A stretch of DNA of 64,000 bases from 43-108 sp001915545 (GTDB lineage: Bacteria; Bacteroidota; Bacteroidia; Bacteroidales; Bacteroidaceae). A program made the position numbers and the translations under genes. Each line of letters begins with the position of its first letter. Within the stretch, counting starts at the first letter, position 1. Below the pieces are notes generated by a model. The model did no database searches and had not been told where the DNA came from. It was given only the letters and a program-made list of their open reading frames with translations. Of the stretch, positions 15,474 through 25,105 are shown one piece after another. The DNA lies in NCBI GenBank assembly GCA_902491215.1, contig CABUGV010000004.1:1-64000 (forward strand), written 5' to 3'.

Positions 15474-17756
15474 ATGAACGTAATTACGAAAAAGGTCTCA
15501 TTGCCTGACGGAAGAGAAATTAGCATTGAGACAGGAAAATTGGCAAAACAAGCCGATGGAGCCGTTATGCTCAGAATGGGCAACACTATGCTCTTGGCCA
15601 CTGTTTGCGCCGCAAAAGATGCAGTTCCAGGTACAGATTTTATGCCTTTGCAGGTTGAGTACAGAGAGAAATATGCCGCTGCCGGCCGTTTCCCTGGAGG
15701 TTTTACCAAACGTGAAGGCAAAGCTTCAGATGAGGAAATCCTCACATGCCGCCTCGTGGACAGAGCCCTTCGTCCACTATTCCCTTCAAATTTCCACGCA
15801 GAGGTTTATGTAAACGTTATTCTTTTCTCTGCAGATGGAGTTGATATGCCAGACGCTTTAGCAGGCTTTGCAGCATCAGCAGCATTGGCCGCATCAGATA
15901 TACCTTTCGACGGTCCTATTTCAGAAGTTCGTGTAGCACGTATCAATGGCGAATTCGTCATAAATCCTACATTCGAACAGCTCAAGAGCGCCGACATGGA
16001 CCTGATGGTAGGTGCAACTGAAGAAAACATCATGATGGTTGAAGGCGAAATGAAAGAAGTAAGCGAGCAGGATCTGCTCAGCGCCCTCAAAGCCGCTCAC
16101 GAAGCCATCAAACCTCAGTGCCGTCTTCAGAAGGAACTCATGAAGGAACTCGGAACTGACGTAAAGCGCGAATATTGCCACGAAGTCAACGACGACGACC
16201 TCAGAGAAGAAGTGCGCAAGGCTTGCTACGACAAGTGCTACGAGATTACAAAAGAAGGAAGCCGCGACAAGCATGCACGCGAAGACGCATTCATGGAAAT
16301 CCGCGATTCATTCAAGGAAGCTTATGCTGAAGCACATGCTGACCTGAGCGAAGAAGAACTCGAGGAGAAGAACGCTATGATCGACCGTTACTACAACGAC
16401 GTAGAGCGCGATGCAATGCGTAGATGCGTACTCGACGAAGGCACACGTCTCGATGGACGTAAGACAACAGACATCCGTCCAATCTGGTGCGAGGTAAGCC
16501 CACTGCCTGGACCTCATGGTTCTGCAATCTTCACTCGTGGTGAAACTCAGGCCCTCGCTACTTGTACACTCGGTACAAAGCTTGACGAGAAACTCATCGA
16601 CGGAGTTCTCGACCACAGCTATCAGAGATTCCTCCTCCACTATAACTTCCCTCCATTCTCTACAGGTGAAGCAAAAGCTCAGCGCGGTGTAGGACGTCGT
16701 GAAATCGGCCACGGACATCTCGCATGGAGAGGTCTCAAGGGACAGATTCCTGAGGATTATCCTTACACAGTACGTGTTGTATCAGATATCCTTGAATCAA
16801 ACGGTTCTTCTTCTATGGCTACTACATGCGCAGGAACACTGGCTCTCATGGATGCCGGAGTACCAATCAAGAACCCTGTAGCCGGAATAGCAATGGGACT
16901 TATCAAGAATCCAGGAGAAGACAAATATGCAGTGCTCTCTGATATCCTCGGAGACGAAGACCACCTCGGAGATATGGACTTCAAGACAACTGGTACAGTG
17001 AACGGTCTTACTGCTACTCAGATGGATATCAAGTGCGACGGACTTTCATACGAAATCCTCGAGAAAGCACTCATGCAGGCAAAAGCCGGCCGTGAGCACA
17101 TCATGGGCGAAATGATGAAGACTATATCTGAGCCACGTCCAGAACTCAAGCCACATGTTCCACGCATCGAGCAGCTCATCATTCCTAAAGAATTCATCGG
17201 TGCAGTGATTGGCCCGGGCGGAAAGATCATCCAGCAGATGCAGGAAGAGACACAGACAACTATAACAATTGAAGAAGCTGACGGTGTAGGTAAAGTTCAG
17301 GTTTCAGCTCCAAACAAAGAAGCTATCGACGCTGCAATGCGCAAGATAAAGGCTATCGTTGCAGTTCCTGAAATCGGTGAAGTTTACCACGGAAAGGTAC
17401 GCAGCGTTATGCCTTACGGATGCTTCGTAGAATTCCTTCCTGGCAAAGACGGTCTTCTCCACATCTCTGAGATAGACTGGAAGAGACTGGAAACTGTTGA
17501 AGAAGCTGGAATCAAAGAAGGTGACGACATCGATGTCAAGCTCATGGAGATTGATCCTAAGACTGGCAAATTCAAGTTGTCACACCGTGTTCTGATTGAA
17601 AAGCCAAAAGATTATGTTGAGCGTCCAGCACGCCAGCCACGTGAACGTCGTGGAGAGCGCCGTCCGCACAACGAAAACAGAGAAAACAATCACGAGAACA
17701 AGGAGTCGAAAGGTGAAGTAAAGAGCAGCTTCGACGATATCATAGGCAAATATTAA
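15474..17756 (+). CDS. pnp: Polyribonucleotide nucleotidyltransferase (PNPase)
   Basis: A protein of 760 residues, normal for the family. It degrades RNA 3' to 5' by phosphorolysis, forming a trimeric ring. Two RNase PH domains are present: one from about 10 (start of domain DGREISIETGKLAKQ) and the catalytic second from about 325 (RLDGRKTTDIRPI, FPPFSTGEAK). They are followed by KH (GAVIGPGGKIIQQMQ, about 575) and S1 (VMPYGCFVEFLPGKDGLLHI, about 643) domains. The Arg/Asn/Glu-rich tail ends in SFDDIIGKY. It stands alone with its own promoter and terminator. Confidence 0.97.
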   Translation: MNVITKKVSLPDGREISIETGKLAKQADGAVMLRMGNTMLLATVCAAKDAVPGTDFMPLQVEYREKYAAAGRFPGGFTKREGKASDEEILTCRLVDRALRPLFPSNFHAEVYVNVILFSADGVDMPDALAGFAASAALAASDIPFDGPISEVRVARINGEFVINPTFEQLKSADMDLMVGATEENIMMVEGEMKEVSEQDLLSALKAAHEAIKPQCRLQKELMKELGTDVKREYCHEVNDDDLREEVRKACYDKCYEITKEGSRDKHAREDAFMEIRDSFKEAYAEAHADLSEEELEEKNAMIDRYYNDVERDAMRRCVLDEGTRLDGRKTTDIRPIWCEVSPLPGPHGSAIFTRGETQALATCTLGTKLDEKLIDGVLDHSYQRFLLHYNFPPFSTGEAKAQRGVGRREIGHGHLAWRGLKGQIPEDYPYTVRVVSDILESNGSSSMATTCAGTLALMDAGVPIKNPVAGIAMGLIKNPGEDKYAVLSDILGDEDHLGDMDFKTTGTVNGLTATQMDIKCDGLSYEILEKALMQAKAGREHIMGEMMKTISEPRPELKPHVPRIEQLIIPKEFIGAVIGPGGKIIQQMQEETQTTITIEEADGVGKVQVSAPNKEAIDAAMRKIKAIVAVPEIGEVYHGKVRSVMPYGCFVEFLPGKDGLLHISEIDWKRLETVEEAGIKEGDDIDVKLMEIDPKTGKFKLSHRVLIEKPKDYVERPARQPRERRGERRPHNENRENNHENKESKGEVKSSFDDIIGKY

Positions 17757-17812
17757 GAAAACGTTTTCGGATGAGCAGAACATTTTCTGCAAATCATCTG
17801 ACAATCAATTAT

Positions 17813-17843
17813 AAAAAGGTGGTCCAAAAGGCCACCTTTTTTG
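17813..17843 (+). terminator. Terminator after pnp
   Basis: AAAAAGGTGG (17813-17822) and CCACCTTTTT (17832-17841) form a stem with a 9-nt loop, followed by more T, 57 bp after the pnp stop. Confidence 0.85.
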
Positions 17844-18072
17844 TTTGCATAGCTTTCTATAAAAATTGCGTCAAAATTCCGATACAGACGATTACTGGCA
17901 ACAAAATAAACCTCTCTCGTAAAAAGTTTTTACTGCTCTATGCTTTGTTGCGCGCTTTACTAAGGAGAACATGCAAACTTATAGGCTTATATCACAAAAG
18001 TTTCCGTTAACGGATAAAGATTATTATTAACCTGGCTTAGAACAACCCAGCAGTACAATTAAAACATAAAAC

Positions 18073-18117
18073 AAATGCACCTCAGAAGTCTTTTGTACAA
18101 CTTTCTGAGGTGCATTT
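18073..18117. terminator. Terminator of the lipoprotein gene
   Basis: AAATGCACCTCAGAA (18073-18087) and TTCTGAGGTGCATTT (18103-18117) are perfectly complementary. The hairpin lies about 50 bp past the minus-strand gene's stop, with a T-rich minus-strand continuation. Confidence 0.8.
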
Positions 18118-18165
18118 GCCTTATTTTTAAGTATGTTCCAGATATTCTGTCTTTATGAACACTTA

Positions 18166-18756
18166 TCAGCGACGAACCATCTTCAACACCGAATTGCCAC
18201 CAGAGATTACGAGAGAATCGTCCGATAAAGTCTGCAGATGGAAAGTATCGACCTTAAGCGTTCCGCTATAGTCGGAGGACATCAAGAGAGCTCCCATATC
18301 GATTTTCCAATGATTATAATTGCGGTCCTTCATATTATATGTATCCACAACACCATCCTCGACAATTGTAAAACCAGCATTAGGATTACCGTCGAGCACC
18401 CATGTGTTCTGAAGTACTGAGAGGTTAATAATCATAGAAGCCCCACTCTCGTCCTCAAAATTATTGTAGAACACATCCACTTTCTGTCCGCACTCCAATC
18501 CACCAAAAATCTTGGCATCGGTCGTCACAATATCAAGCGTATCGCCATTTTCCTTTACAAGTTCAAGAACATTCATGCTTGTTCCGTCTCCAATGCTTCC
18601 GACAGCCTCAAGAACCGAATGTATATCCTGAGGCGTATTAACCTCCACATCGGCCGTTTTCTCTTCCTGCTCCTTCTGTTTGTTGTTGCTCTCAACACAT
18701 GACACAGTTACAAGAAGCAAAGACAAAACAAAAAAACGGGAAACAAACTTCTTCAT
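18166..18756 (-). CDS. Hypothetical lipoprotein
   Basis: A protein of 196 residues with a lipoprotein signal peptide (FFVLSLLLVTVSC, lipid-bearing Cys about 20), a Glu/Lys-rich linker, then a beta-rich domain that contains two similar parts (VLELVKENGDTLDIV and the C-terminal DSLVISGGNSVLKMVRR). It resembles small Bacteroidetes lipoproteins of unknown function. It is probably periplasmic-facing or outer-membrane anchored. The ATG at 18756 is preferred to an upstream frame start because the signal peptide begins there. It stands alone. Confidence 0.7.
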   Translation of the reverse strand: MKKFVSRFFVLSLLLVTVSCVESNNKQKEQEEKTADVEVNTPQDIHSVLEAVGSIGDGTSMNVLELVKENGDTLDIVTTDAKIFGGLECGQKVDVFYNNFEDESGASMIINLSVLQNTWVLDGNPNAGFTIVEDGVVDTYNMKDRNYNHWKIDMGALLMSSDYSGTLKVDTFHLQTLSDDSLVISGGNSVLKMVRR

Positions 18757-18864
18757 ACGCAAATTAATCAGATTACACATATACACTGCATTTTACAATA
18801 CATTGCAAAATAAATACTTTTTTCAGCCAAACACATTTATAAAGCTGAAAATTCAGTCAAAACG

Positions 18865-19863
18865 TCAATTTGCCGGCTTTTCGTTTACCATAAGTGCCGT
18901 AGTTGCTCTGTCCGGTTTACCATTTCCGGTCATAGGCAACGACTTTACCCTGATTACCTCACGAGGGCGCCAGTACTTGGGAAGCTCCGCTACAGCTTCG
19001 GCAATCTTCGATTCCAACGGCAAAACACTTTCATCAAGAAGCATTACGACGATTTCTCCGAACAGCGGATCCTTTTTTCCTGCAATTCTGAAATGTCCCT
19101 CAGCATCCGCATTGCCAAGCAACTCGGATATTTTGGATTCAATCTCCTCTATCTGCAATTTTACACCGCCTGAGTTTATCGTATTGTCAATTCGTCCAAG
19201 TATACGGAACTGCCCCTTTTCATTGATTACAGCACGGTCATTCGTAACCAGAACACCGTCGCAGATATCAGGAGCAGAAATAACCAGTGTCTCGTTGTCA
19301 GAAAGCTCTACATGTACATTCGACAGCAGAGTATACCATTTTCCTGCAGTCTCGCCGCTCAATCGCCTCATGGCAATATGAGACAATGTTTCCGTCATAC
19401 CATACGTACTCCACACTGCATTCGGAAAGTCCTTCAGCTGCGCTTCCAGTGCCGGATCTATTGCCCCGCCACCTATTATCACATTCCTTATCTGCTTGAA
19501 TTTTCTACATCCCTCATCAGATTCCAATGTTTTGATGACCTGCATAGGCACCATCGCTGCAAAATCGATATGCTCGTCCGTAAGCAAAAGCGGTTCAGAC
19601 GAAGGATGCACCGAAACCAACTTCAGTCCTCGGACAATAGAACGCACCACCATCATCTTTCCTGCAATATACTGCAGAGGCATACACAAAAGAGCAGAAT
19701 CGCCCGGCCTAAGTCCGAGAAAGTCGCACGTCTTGACTGCACTTGCCACCATGCGCGCCTTTTCCACCCTCATTTTCTTCGGTACGCCGGTAGAGCCGGA
19801 TGTCTGAACCTCTACCGTCGTACACTCATTATTCCATTCCTTAAGAAATTCGTCAAGTTCCAT
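18865..19863 (-). CDS. menE: o-Succinylbenzoate-CoA ligase
   Basis: A protein of 332 residues of the AMP-forming ligase family, activating o-succinylbenzoate with CoA in menaquinone synthesis. The phosphate-binding loop is TSGSTGVPKK (about 21-30). WSTYGMTETLSH (A5 motif) and RIDNTINSGGVKLQIEEIE (A8/hinge) follow, ending with MTGNGKPDRA and its catalytic Lys. It is shorter than the roughly 450-residue enzymes of E. coli or Bacillus because the N-terminal part is reduced, as in other Bacteroidetes. It is the last gene of the men operon, 33 bp after menC. Confidence 0.9.
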   Translation of the reverse strand: MELDEFLKEWNNECTTVEVQTSGSTGVPKKMRVEKARMVASAVKTCDFLGLRPGDSALLCMPLQYIAGKMMVVRSIVRGLKLVSVHPSSEPLLLTDEHIDFAAMVPMQVIKTLESDEGCRKFKQIRNVIIGGGAIDPALEAQLKDFPNAVWSTYGMTETLSHIAMRRLSGETAGKWYTLLSNVHVELSDNETLVISAPDICDGVLVTNDRAVINEKGQFRILGRIDNTINSGGVKLQIEEIESKISELLGNADAEGHFRIAGKKDPLFGEIVVMLLDESVLPLESKIAEAVAELPKYWRPREVIRVKSLPMTGNGKPDRATTALMVNEKPAN

Positions 19864-19896
19864 ATTTTCAAACTACAAACGTCTGCACGCCACATA

Positions 19897-20991
19897 TCAC
19901 CAGACAATAGTATCAGCCGAATGAGCCGCCGCGCAGTCAAACCAGAGCTTATCGCCTCTAACTTCAAGAGGATAAGCCACATTCTCCACAAAAAGCAGTC
20001 CGGTGCCCAATCCCTGCGGAAGCAGACATGCATCTGCACGTTCCTCCTGCATCACGGCGCACCAATGTGCTATTGCATTGAGGCCCACGTTGCTCTCAAG
20101 AGCCGAAGTAGCCCACCAGCCTATCCGGTGCTCCTCAGCCTTGCCTACCCACTCCTCAGCTCCAGCAATTCCGCCATGGAGCGAAGGTTTAAGTATAATA
20201 TACTGAGGGCGTATAGTGTCGAGCAATTCGTTCTTCCTTTCAAGTTCGTTTACACCTATCAGTTCCTCATCCAAAGCTATAGGCAGAGGAGTATCGGCAC
20301 ACAGACGTGCCATGCAATCCCACTGTCCAGCCTTTATGGGCTGTTCTATTGAATGCAGGTCGTATTTGGCCAACTGTTCCAGCTTGAACAAAGCATCGTC
20401 CGGGCTAAACGCACCGTTTGCATCAACACGCAGTTCGATGTCATCCTTTGAGAAACGCCCGCGAATCATCCTTATAAGGTTCAGCTCAGAATCAAAGTCT
20501 ATGGCACCGATCTTAAGCTTTATGCACCCGAAACCAAGCCTCAGCTTCTCCTCGATACGCTCTTTCATCTCCTCGAAAGAACCCATCCATATCAGTCCGT
20601 TTATCTCAATACCGCGTTTCCCGCGTCCGAACTCAGTATCCGACAGACACACGCTACGGCGTTTCCAGTGCCAGACGGCAGTTTCAAGTCCGAAAAGCAT
20701 CGATGGATACGGTCTCAACTCCTCATAGGGCAAGACAGGTTCATCGTCGCACGACAGCTTCTCCGCCATATCGCACAATGTCCTCAATCTGCGTTCAAAG
20801 ACATCGTCAGAACAGTAGTCGCAGCTCAAATCCACGAGCGGAGCACACTCGCCTACACCGAAACGGCCCGGCTCTTCCGCATCGCGCAGTACAACGTACC
20901 ACACCTTCCTAACAGTATACACACCTCTGGATGTACCCGCCGGTCTCTTGAACTTCAATGTTCTGGGCAGAATATCAATCTTAAATCTCAT
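19897..20991 (-). CDS. menC: o-Succinylbenzoate synthase
   Basis: A protein of 364 residues of the enolase superfamily. It dehydrates SHCHC to o-succinylbenzoate. The key residues are visible in order: Lys in CIKLKIGA, Asp in RVDANGAF, Glu in SIEQPI, Asp in ALDEEL and the second Lys in ILKPSLHGG. These give the two-lysine, three-acid active site that binds Mg. It lies 17 bp after menB and 33 bp before menE in the same leftward operon. Confidence 0.93.
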   Translation of the reverse strand: MRFKIDILPRTLKFKRPAGTSRGVYTVRKVWYVVLRDAEEPGRFGVGECAPLVDLSCDYCSDDVFERRLRTLCDMAEKLSCDDEPVLPYEELRPYPSMLFGLETAVWHWKRRSVCLSDTEFGRGKRGIEINGLIWMGSFEEMKERIEEKLRLGFGCIKLKIGAIDFDSELNLIRMIRGRFSKDDIELRVDANGAFSPDDALFKLEQLAKYDLHSIEQPIKAGQWDCMARLCADTPLPIALDEELIGVNELERKNELLDTIRPQYIILKPSLHGGIAGAEEWVGKAEEHRIGWWATSALESNVGLNAIAHWCAVMQEERADACLLPQGLGTGLLFVENVAYPLEVRGDKLWFDCAAAHSADTIVW

Positions 20992-21008
20992 GGCAGAACA
21001 TCTACTGA

Positions 21009-21827
21009 TTAAGGAATATATGGATACTGGTCGAAGTCTGGGTCGCGCTTCTCCAGAAACGCCTTTCCGCCTTCCTGAGCCTCATCTGTGAAATAATAGA
21101 GCATTGTGGCATCGCCAGCCAATTCCTGAATACCGGCCTGTCCGTCAAGCTCGGCATTCAGTCCGGCCTTGATCATTCTAATGGCTATAGGACTGCGCTT
21201 CATTATGGTCTTTGCCCAATCAACCACTTCATCCTCCAGTTTGTCGAAAGGCACAACCTTGTTCACCAATCCCATTTCGAGAGCTTCCTGAGCAGAATAC
21301 TGTCTGCAGAGGAACCATATCTCGCGCGCCTTTTTCTGTCCTACGATACGAGCCAGGTAAGAAGAGCCGAATCCGGCATCAAAGCTTCCCACTTTAGGTC
21401 CTGTCTGACCGAATATCGCATTCTCCGAAGCAATTGACAAGTCGCACACGACATGGAGTACATGTCCTCCTCCGATGGCATATCCGTTGACCATTGCAAT
21501 GACAGGTTTAGGCAGAGAACGTATCTGCTTCTGCACGTCGAGAACATTAAGACGAGGCACACCGTCCTTGCCGACATATCCGCCACGTCCCTTCACATTC
21601 ATGTCACCACCACTGCAGAAAGCCTTGTCGCCTGCACCTGTAAGCACAACCACACGCACGTCCTTAGCCTCACGGCAATAATACAACGCATCACTGATTT
21701 CCCACGTAGTCAGCGGTGTAAAAGCATTTCTCCATCTAGGACGATTGATAGTAATCTTCGCAATACCTTCATAAAACTCAAAAAGTATCTCTTCGTACTT
21801 CTTGATTTCTTTCCATTCTCTTTCCAT
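21009..21827 (-). CDS. menB: 1,4-Dihydroxy-2-naphthoyl-CoA synthase
   Basis: A protein of 272 residues of the crotonase fold, closing the naphthoquinone ring of o-succinylbenzoyl-CoA. Typical MenB stretches are INRPRWRNAFTP, AFCSGGDMNVKGRGGY (oxyanion hole and active-site loop), AIGGGHVLHVVCDLSIA and FGSSYLARIVGQKKA. Length is standard. It is 15 bp after menD and 17 bp before menC. Confidence 0.95.
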   Translation of the reverse strand: MEREWKEIKKYEEILFEFYEGIAKITINRPRWRNAFTPLTTWEISDALYYCREAKDVRVVVLTGAGDKAFCSGGDMNVKGRGGYVGKDGVPRLNVLDVQKQIRSLPKPVIAMVNGYAIGGGHVLHVVCDLSIASENAIFGQTGPKVGSFDAGFGSSYLARIVGQKKAREIWFLCRQYSAQEALEMGLVNKVVPFDKLEDEVVDWAKTIMKRSPIAIRMIKAGLNAELDGQAGIQELAGDATMLYYFTDEAQEGGKAFLEKRDPDFDQYPYIP

Positions 21828-21842
21828 ACAGTTTTTCAGCCT

Positions 21843-23555
21843 TTATCTTTTCAGTTTATGATAATAATTCTTGTATTCCCTTTCGTTGTCACCTGCATCA
21901 GTAACCACCTCCAATATTGCAGTACGGCATTCGCGGCAATAATCGTCGGCGAAGAAGCGCTTCAGACACAATGCGAATTCATCGGCATTTTCAGCTCTCA
22001 TGTACCCGCATCCGTTGTCGTTCGCAATGCCTTCAGCATGCGTCACGTGTCCCGCAGCCACATATCTGTTTCTATAAGGAGATTTCTCCAATCCCGGCAG
22101 GTTTCTGAATATCTGTCCTCCACCGTTGTTGAACAGCACAATCGTCAGCAGGGCTCCATCGCCAGAATGCACAAAGTTGTTCCACAATCCGTTCTGGTCA
22201 TAGAAGAAACTCAAATCGCCAGTCAGCAGGATGGTGTCTCTGCCTCCTGCCGCAAAGCCCGAAGCCGTAGAAACAGAGCCGTCTATTCCGTTCACTCCAC
22301 GGTTGCAGTAAACATCCGACCGACCTGCACCCAACAGCTGCAGGTTCCTTACAACACTGCTGTTTGCCGCCTGAACAGCGATTTCATCGACAAAATAAGG
22401 CTTCAATGCATTCAGAACCGAAAGATCGGTGAAACCTTCGAACTTATAAATTCCTGTAGTTTCAGCTACAATATCCGACTCCCGATGCCATCGGTCGGCA
22501 TAGTCCATACTGACAGAATCAGCCAAGACCTCAGCCACCGCACCTAGCATATCTGACGGTCGGCATTCCACCAGACGTGTCATCGACATGAACAAATCGG
22601 CCATCTCACCGTACTCCGACACGTGCCAGTGCTTCAAAGGTCTGCATTGTCTGAGCATACGCCGTATGCGCTTTGACACCACATGTCCGCCAACCGTGAT
22701 TACCAGTTCCGGATTCAGAGCATCATCATGTACAGCATAAAGAATCTCATCGAAATTGCCGATTACACCGGTTTCTGAATGCAGATTCGAAAGCACCTCG
22801 GCAACAACAACGCAACCGCAACCTGACAATCTCTTGACAAGCGGCGAGAGTCTGCGTGCCTCGGCAGGCGTCAATTGTCCAACAACAATCATCACACGCC
22901 GGCATGCAGAAAGTTCGTCCTTCATCTCTTCCGAGAGTGCAAAATCGGAGTAGCAGCAAGCGTATTTCGACAAGCGCACGATGCGTTCATCTGGCAATTC
23001 GGTACGCGTAAAGTTGAACAACGGTTCCGAGATAGGTACATTTATGTGTACTGGACCGTTCCACCGCTTCATCTCTGCCAAGGCCTCATTTATAAGGCGG
23101 TTGCAGTGCCACACCTCTTCTGCATTGACTGCATCGTCATCGTTCCACGACGGTTCAGGCAACTGCACGGCATGACGTACCAGCCGTCCGAATGCGCCGA
23201 ACTGCGGAAGCGTCTGTCCATCCATCTGTCCTACCCATCTCTCGGGTCTGTCGGCCGTAATGACCAGCAGCGGAAGCGGATGGTAGTAAGCCTCGCTGAC
23301 TGCGGGCAAAAGGTCCAGAACCGCCGAACCCGACGTACAGCACACGGCTACTGGACGGTCAAGACATTCGGCCAGACCCAATGCAAAGAATCCGGCACTG
23401 CGTTCGTCAGTCACTTCGTGGCAGTGGAAACCGGCATCGACGAAAGTATGTACCAACGGAGCATTACGGCTTCCAGGACAAAGCACAACGTGGTCTATGC
23501 AGTCCTTGCGCATGAGCGATACCAACTGCAGTATATTTCTCTTATCTGAAAACAT
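21843..23555 (-). CDS. menD: SEPHCHC synthase
   Basis: A protein of 570 residues, a thiamine-diphosphate enzyme that joins 2-oxoglutarate to isochorismate. The N-terminal Pyr domain shows VVLCPGSRNAPL and the catalytic Glu region HEVTDERSAGFFALG. The C-terminal PP domain carries the ThDP motif from GDLSFFYDQNGL to VLFNNGGGQIF. It overlaps menF by 14 nt, so translation is probably coupled. Confidence 0.95.
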   Translation of the reverse strand: MFSDKRNILQLVSLMRKDCIDHVVLCPGSRNAPLVHTFVDAGFHCHEVTDERSAGFFALGLAECLDRPVAVCCTSGSAVLDLLPAVSEAYYHPLPLLVITADRPERWVGQMDGQTLPQFGAFGRLVRHAVQLPEPSWNDDDAVNAEEVWHCNRLINEALAEMKRWNGPVHINVPISEPLFNFTRTELPDERIVRLSKYACCYSDFALSEEMKDELSACRRVMIVVGQLTPAEARRLSPLVKRLSGCGCVVVAEVLSNLHSETGVIGNFDEILYAVHDDALNPELVITVGGHVVSKRIRRMLRQCRPLKHWHVSEYGEMADLFMSMTRLVECRPSDMLGAVAEVLADSVSMDYADRWHRESDIVAETTGIYKFEGFTDLSVLNALKPYFVDEIAVQAANSSVVRNLQLLGAGRSDVYCNRGVNGIDGSVSTASGFAAGGRDTILLTGDLSFFYDQNGLWNNFVHSGDGALLTIVLFNNGGGQIFRNLPGLEKSPYRNRYVAAGHVTHAEGIANDNGCGYMRAENADEFALCLKRFFADDYCRECRTAILEVVTDAGDNEREYKNYYHKLKR

Positions 23556-24597
23556 TTCCTATGGTTTTAAGTTTCTCTTCGGTTTCCGTCCACTCCTGCT
23601 CAAGCTCCGACGTCGGCAAGATACCCCCTCCGGCATAAAGATGTGCCACACGGCCGTCTATACGGGCACAGCGCAGATTGACATAGAGTTCTGTATCGCC
23701 CGTCTCATCGAGCATTCCTACGATACCGGCATAGTAGCCTCTGTCGTAGCCTTCGTTTTCCTCGATGAATCGTTTGGCCTTCTCCTTCGGCAGTCCACAA
23801 ACGGCAGGCGTAGGATAGAGTTCTTCTACTAGCGAAGGAATAAAACCTGTTTTGGCAGGAGTAAAATGGAACACGGTCTTGAGGTGAATCAGATGTCCGG
23901 CTCTTGACGTATACGGGCCTTCCTCCTCAATCACATCTGCGTAGCCGTGAAGTTTCTGCCTGATGTAATCGGCAACTATACGCTGTTCTTCCACATTCTT
24001 AGTACTCCATTCAACTGTACGCGTGTCACTTTCAGGCACAGACATCGTACCGGCCAGAGCTACAGTGGAATAATGCGAGCGGCGACCTGAAAGCAGTATT
24101 TCCGGAGTGCATCCAAACCACACTCCTCCCTCGGCCGTACGACACAGATATACCATCATGCGCGGATACATGTGGCAGGCTTTTATGAAACTGTCCAGCA
24201 GGTTACCGCCTTCCAAATGCCTTTCACAGTGGCGCGAAAGTACGAGTTTGTCGAATTCACCACAGCTTACAGCACCGTGAAAGGCTTCGAATGCCTGTTC
24301 GTAGACTTTGCGCCCGCTGTCACTGCAAAGCCCGGAGGACAACATACTTTCGCCCCAGGCATCGGGAACATGCGTACGCACAACATCGTCCGGACGCACC
24401 ATAACGACCGGCCATTTACGCCCCAGCGAGAAAGGCACCATGACAAAACCTCGTCTGCCGGCCAATTCTGCAACCGAGTCGGAAACGAAAGCCCCAATGC
24501 CTCTCTGCATGACGACAGTAAATTCATTGTCGAACGGCATTCTGAATGCGGCAAAAGCCTCTGCACGCCCGATTCTTTCTCTCAAATCTTCAGTCAT
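23542..24597 (-). CDS. menF: Isochorismate synthase
   Basis: A protein of 351 residues of the chorismate-binding family, converting chorismate to isochorismate, the first committed menaquinone step. Signature parts include KLVLSRHCERHL, WFGCTPEILLSGRRSHY, ALAGTMS, IRQKLHGYA, HLKTVFHF, YPTPAVCGLPKEKA and the metal-binding Glu region LYVNLRCARI. It is shorter than E. coli MenF (431) but normal for Bacteroidetes. It overlaps both neighbours in the operon. Confidence 0.93.
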   Translation of the reverse strand: MTEDLRERIGRAEAFAAFRMPFDNEFTVVMQRGIGAFVSDSVAELAGRRGFVMVPFSLGRKWPVVMVRPDDVVRTHVPDAWGESMLSSGLCSDSGRKVYEQAFEAFHGAVSCGEFDKLVLSRHCERHLEGGNLLDSFIKACHMYPRMMVYLCRTAEGGVWFGCTPEILLSGRRSHYSTVALAGTMSVPESDTRTVEWSTKNVEEQRIVADYIRQKLHGYADVIEEEGPYTSRAGHLIHLKTVFHFTPAKTGFIPSLVEELYPTPAVCGLPKEKAKRFIEENEGYDRGYYAGIVGMLDETGDTELYVNLRCARIDGRVAHLYAGGGILPTSELEQEWTETEEKLKTIGNVFR

Positions 24598-25006
24598 CCT
24601 TCAAAATATAATTCATTACCCTTTCAGTAGATATGAGTTTTCCGTCTTCACCAACGATATCCACATTCCAGACGTGGGTCGATTTGCCGGCATGGACAAT
24701 CGTTGCACGTCCGTAGACCTTGCCTTCACAAGCCGACATGCCGACGTGGTTGCCCGTAACCTGCACACCGCACACTTTGTACCGGCCTCCGGTGATGTGG
24801 AGCGACCCTGCTCCTGCAACAGTCTCGGCCAACGCCAGTGAGGCACCGCCGTGCAGAATTCCGAAATACTGTTTCGTAGCGGCACATATAGGCATCTCTG
24901 CCAGAGCAACATCGTCATCCGAAGGCAAGAACCTAATGCCCAAGGCCTCAATCATAGTACCTTTCATTCTGGAGTTGAAAAGTTCACATTCTTCATTTGT
25001 AAGCAT
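24590..25006 (-). CDS. Hotdog-fold thioesterase (probable DHNA-CoA thioesterase)
   Basis: A protein of 138 residues of the PaaI/4HBT family. The active-site helix is FGILHGGASLALAETVAGAG, with the catalytic acid position in the helix. It is the first gene of the menaquinone operon and overlaps menF by 8 nt, so hydrolysis of DHNA-CoA to DHNA is the likely job (the MenI role). The ATG at 25006 is chosen; an upstream frame extension is hydrophobic and runs into the leader hairpin. No separate menH or menA is in this window. Confidence 0.85.
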   Translation of the reverse strand: MLTNEECELFNSRMKGTMIEALGIRFLPSDDDVALAEMPICAATKQYFGILHGGASLALAETVAGAGSLHITGGRYKVCGVQVTGNHVGMSACEGKVYGRATIVHAGKSTHVWNVDIVGEDGKLISTERVMNYILKDD

Positions 25007-25044
25007 ACGGCAATAAATGATTGTAAAGAGTAAAAAACATATAC

Positions 25045-25105
25045 AAATGCCCGGACAAGGCATTTATCTTATGCAAACTTAGCACATAAAGCTTGCAACT
25101 CCAAC
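25045..25105 (-). promoter_or_regulatory. Promoter and leader hairpin of the men operon
   Basis: On the minus strand TAAGTTTG (25081-25074) is the -7 box, with GTTG 20 bp upstream. The leader then contains AAATGCC / GGCATTT (25065-25045, 7-nt loop), followed within 10 nt by a run of six T. The hairpin starts about 10 nt after the -7 box, so it could act as an early attenuator or just stabilise the 5' end. Confidence 0.45.

Larger units (their letters stand above)
17757..18165. other. Intergenic region between pnp and a convergent lipoprotein gene
   Basis: 409 bp with the pnp terminator at the left and the lipoprotein terminator at the right. The 17845-18070 stretch is AT-rich and shows no gene, repeat or promoter that I can support. 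Confidence 0.6.

Noticed and set aside
17771..18010. 79-codon frame after pnp
   Set aside because: It runs through the pnp terminator hairpin and has no start signals or family likeness.
19312..20352. 346-codon plus-strand frame across menE/menC
   Set aside because: It lies antisense to two well-supported menaquinone genes, its composition is odd (His/Arg/Ser/Cys-rich) and no domain is recognisable.
21453..22547. 364-codon plus-strand frame across menB/menD
   Set aside because: Antisense to conserved enzyme genes, with a random-looking protein.
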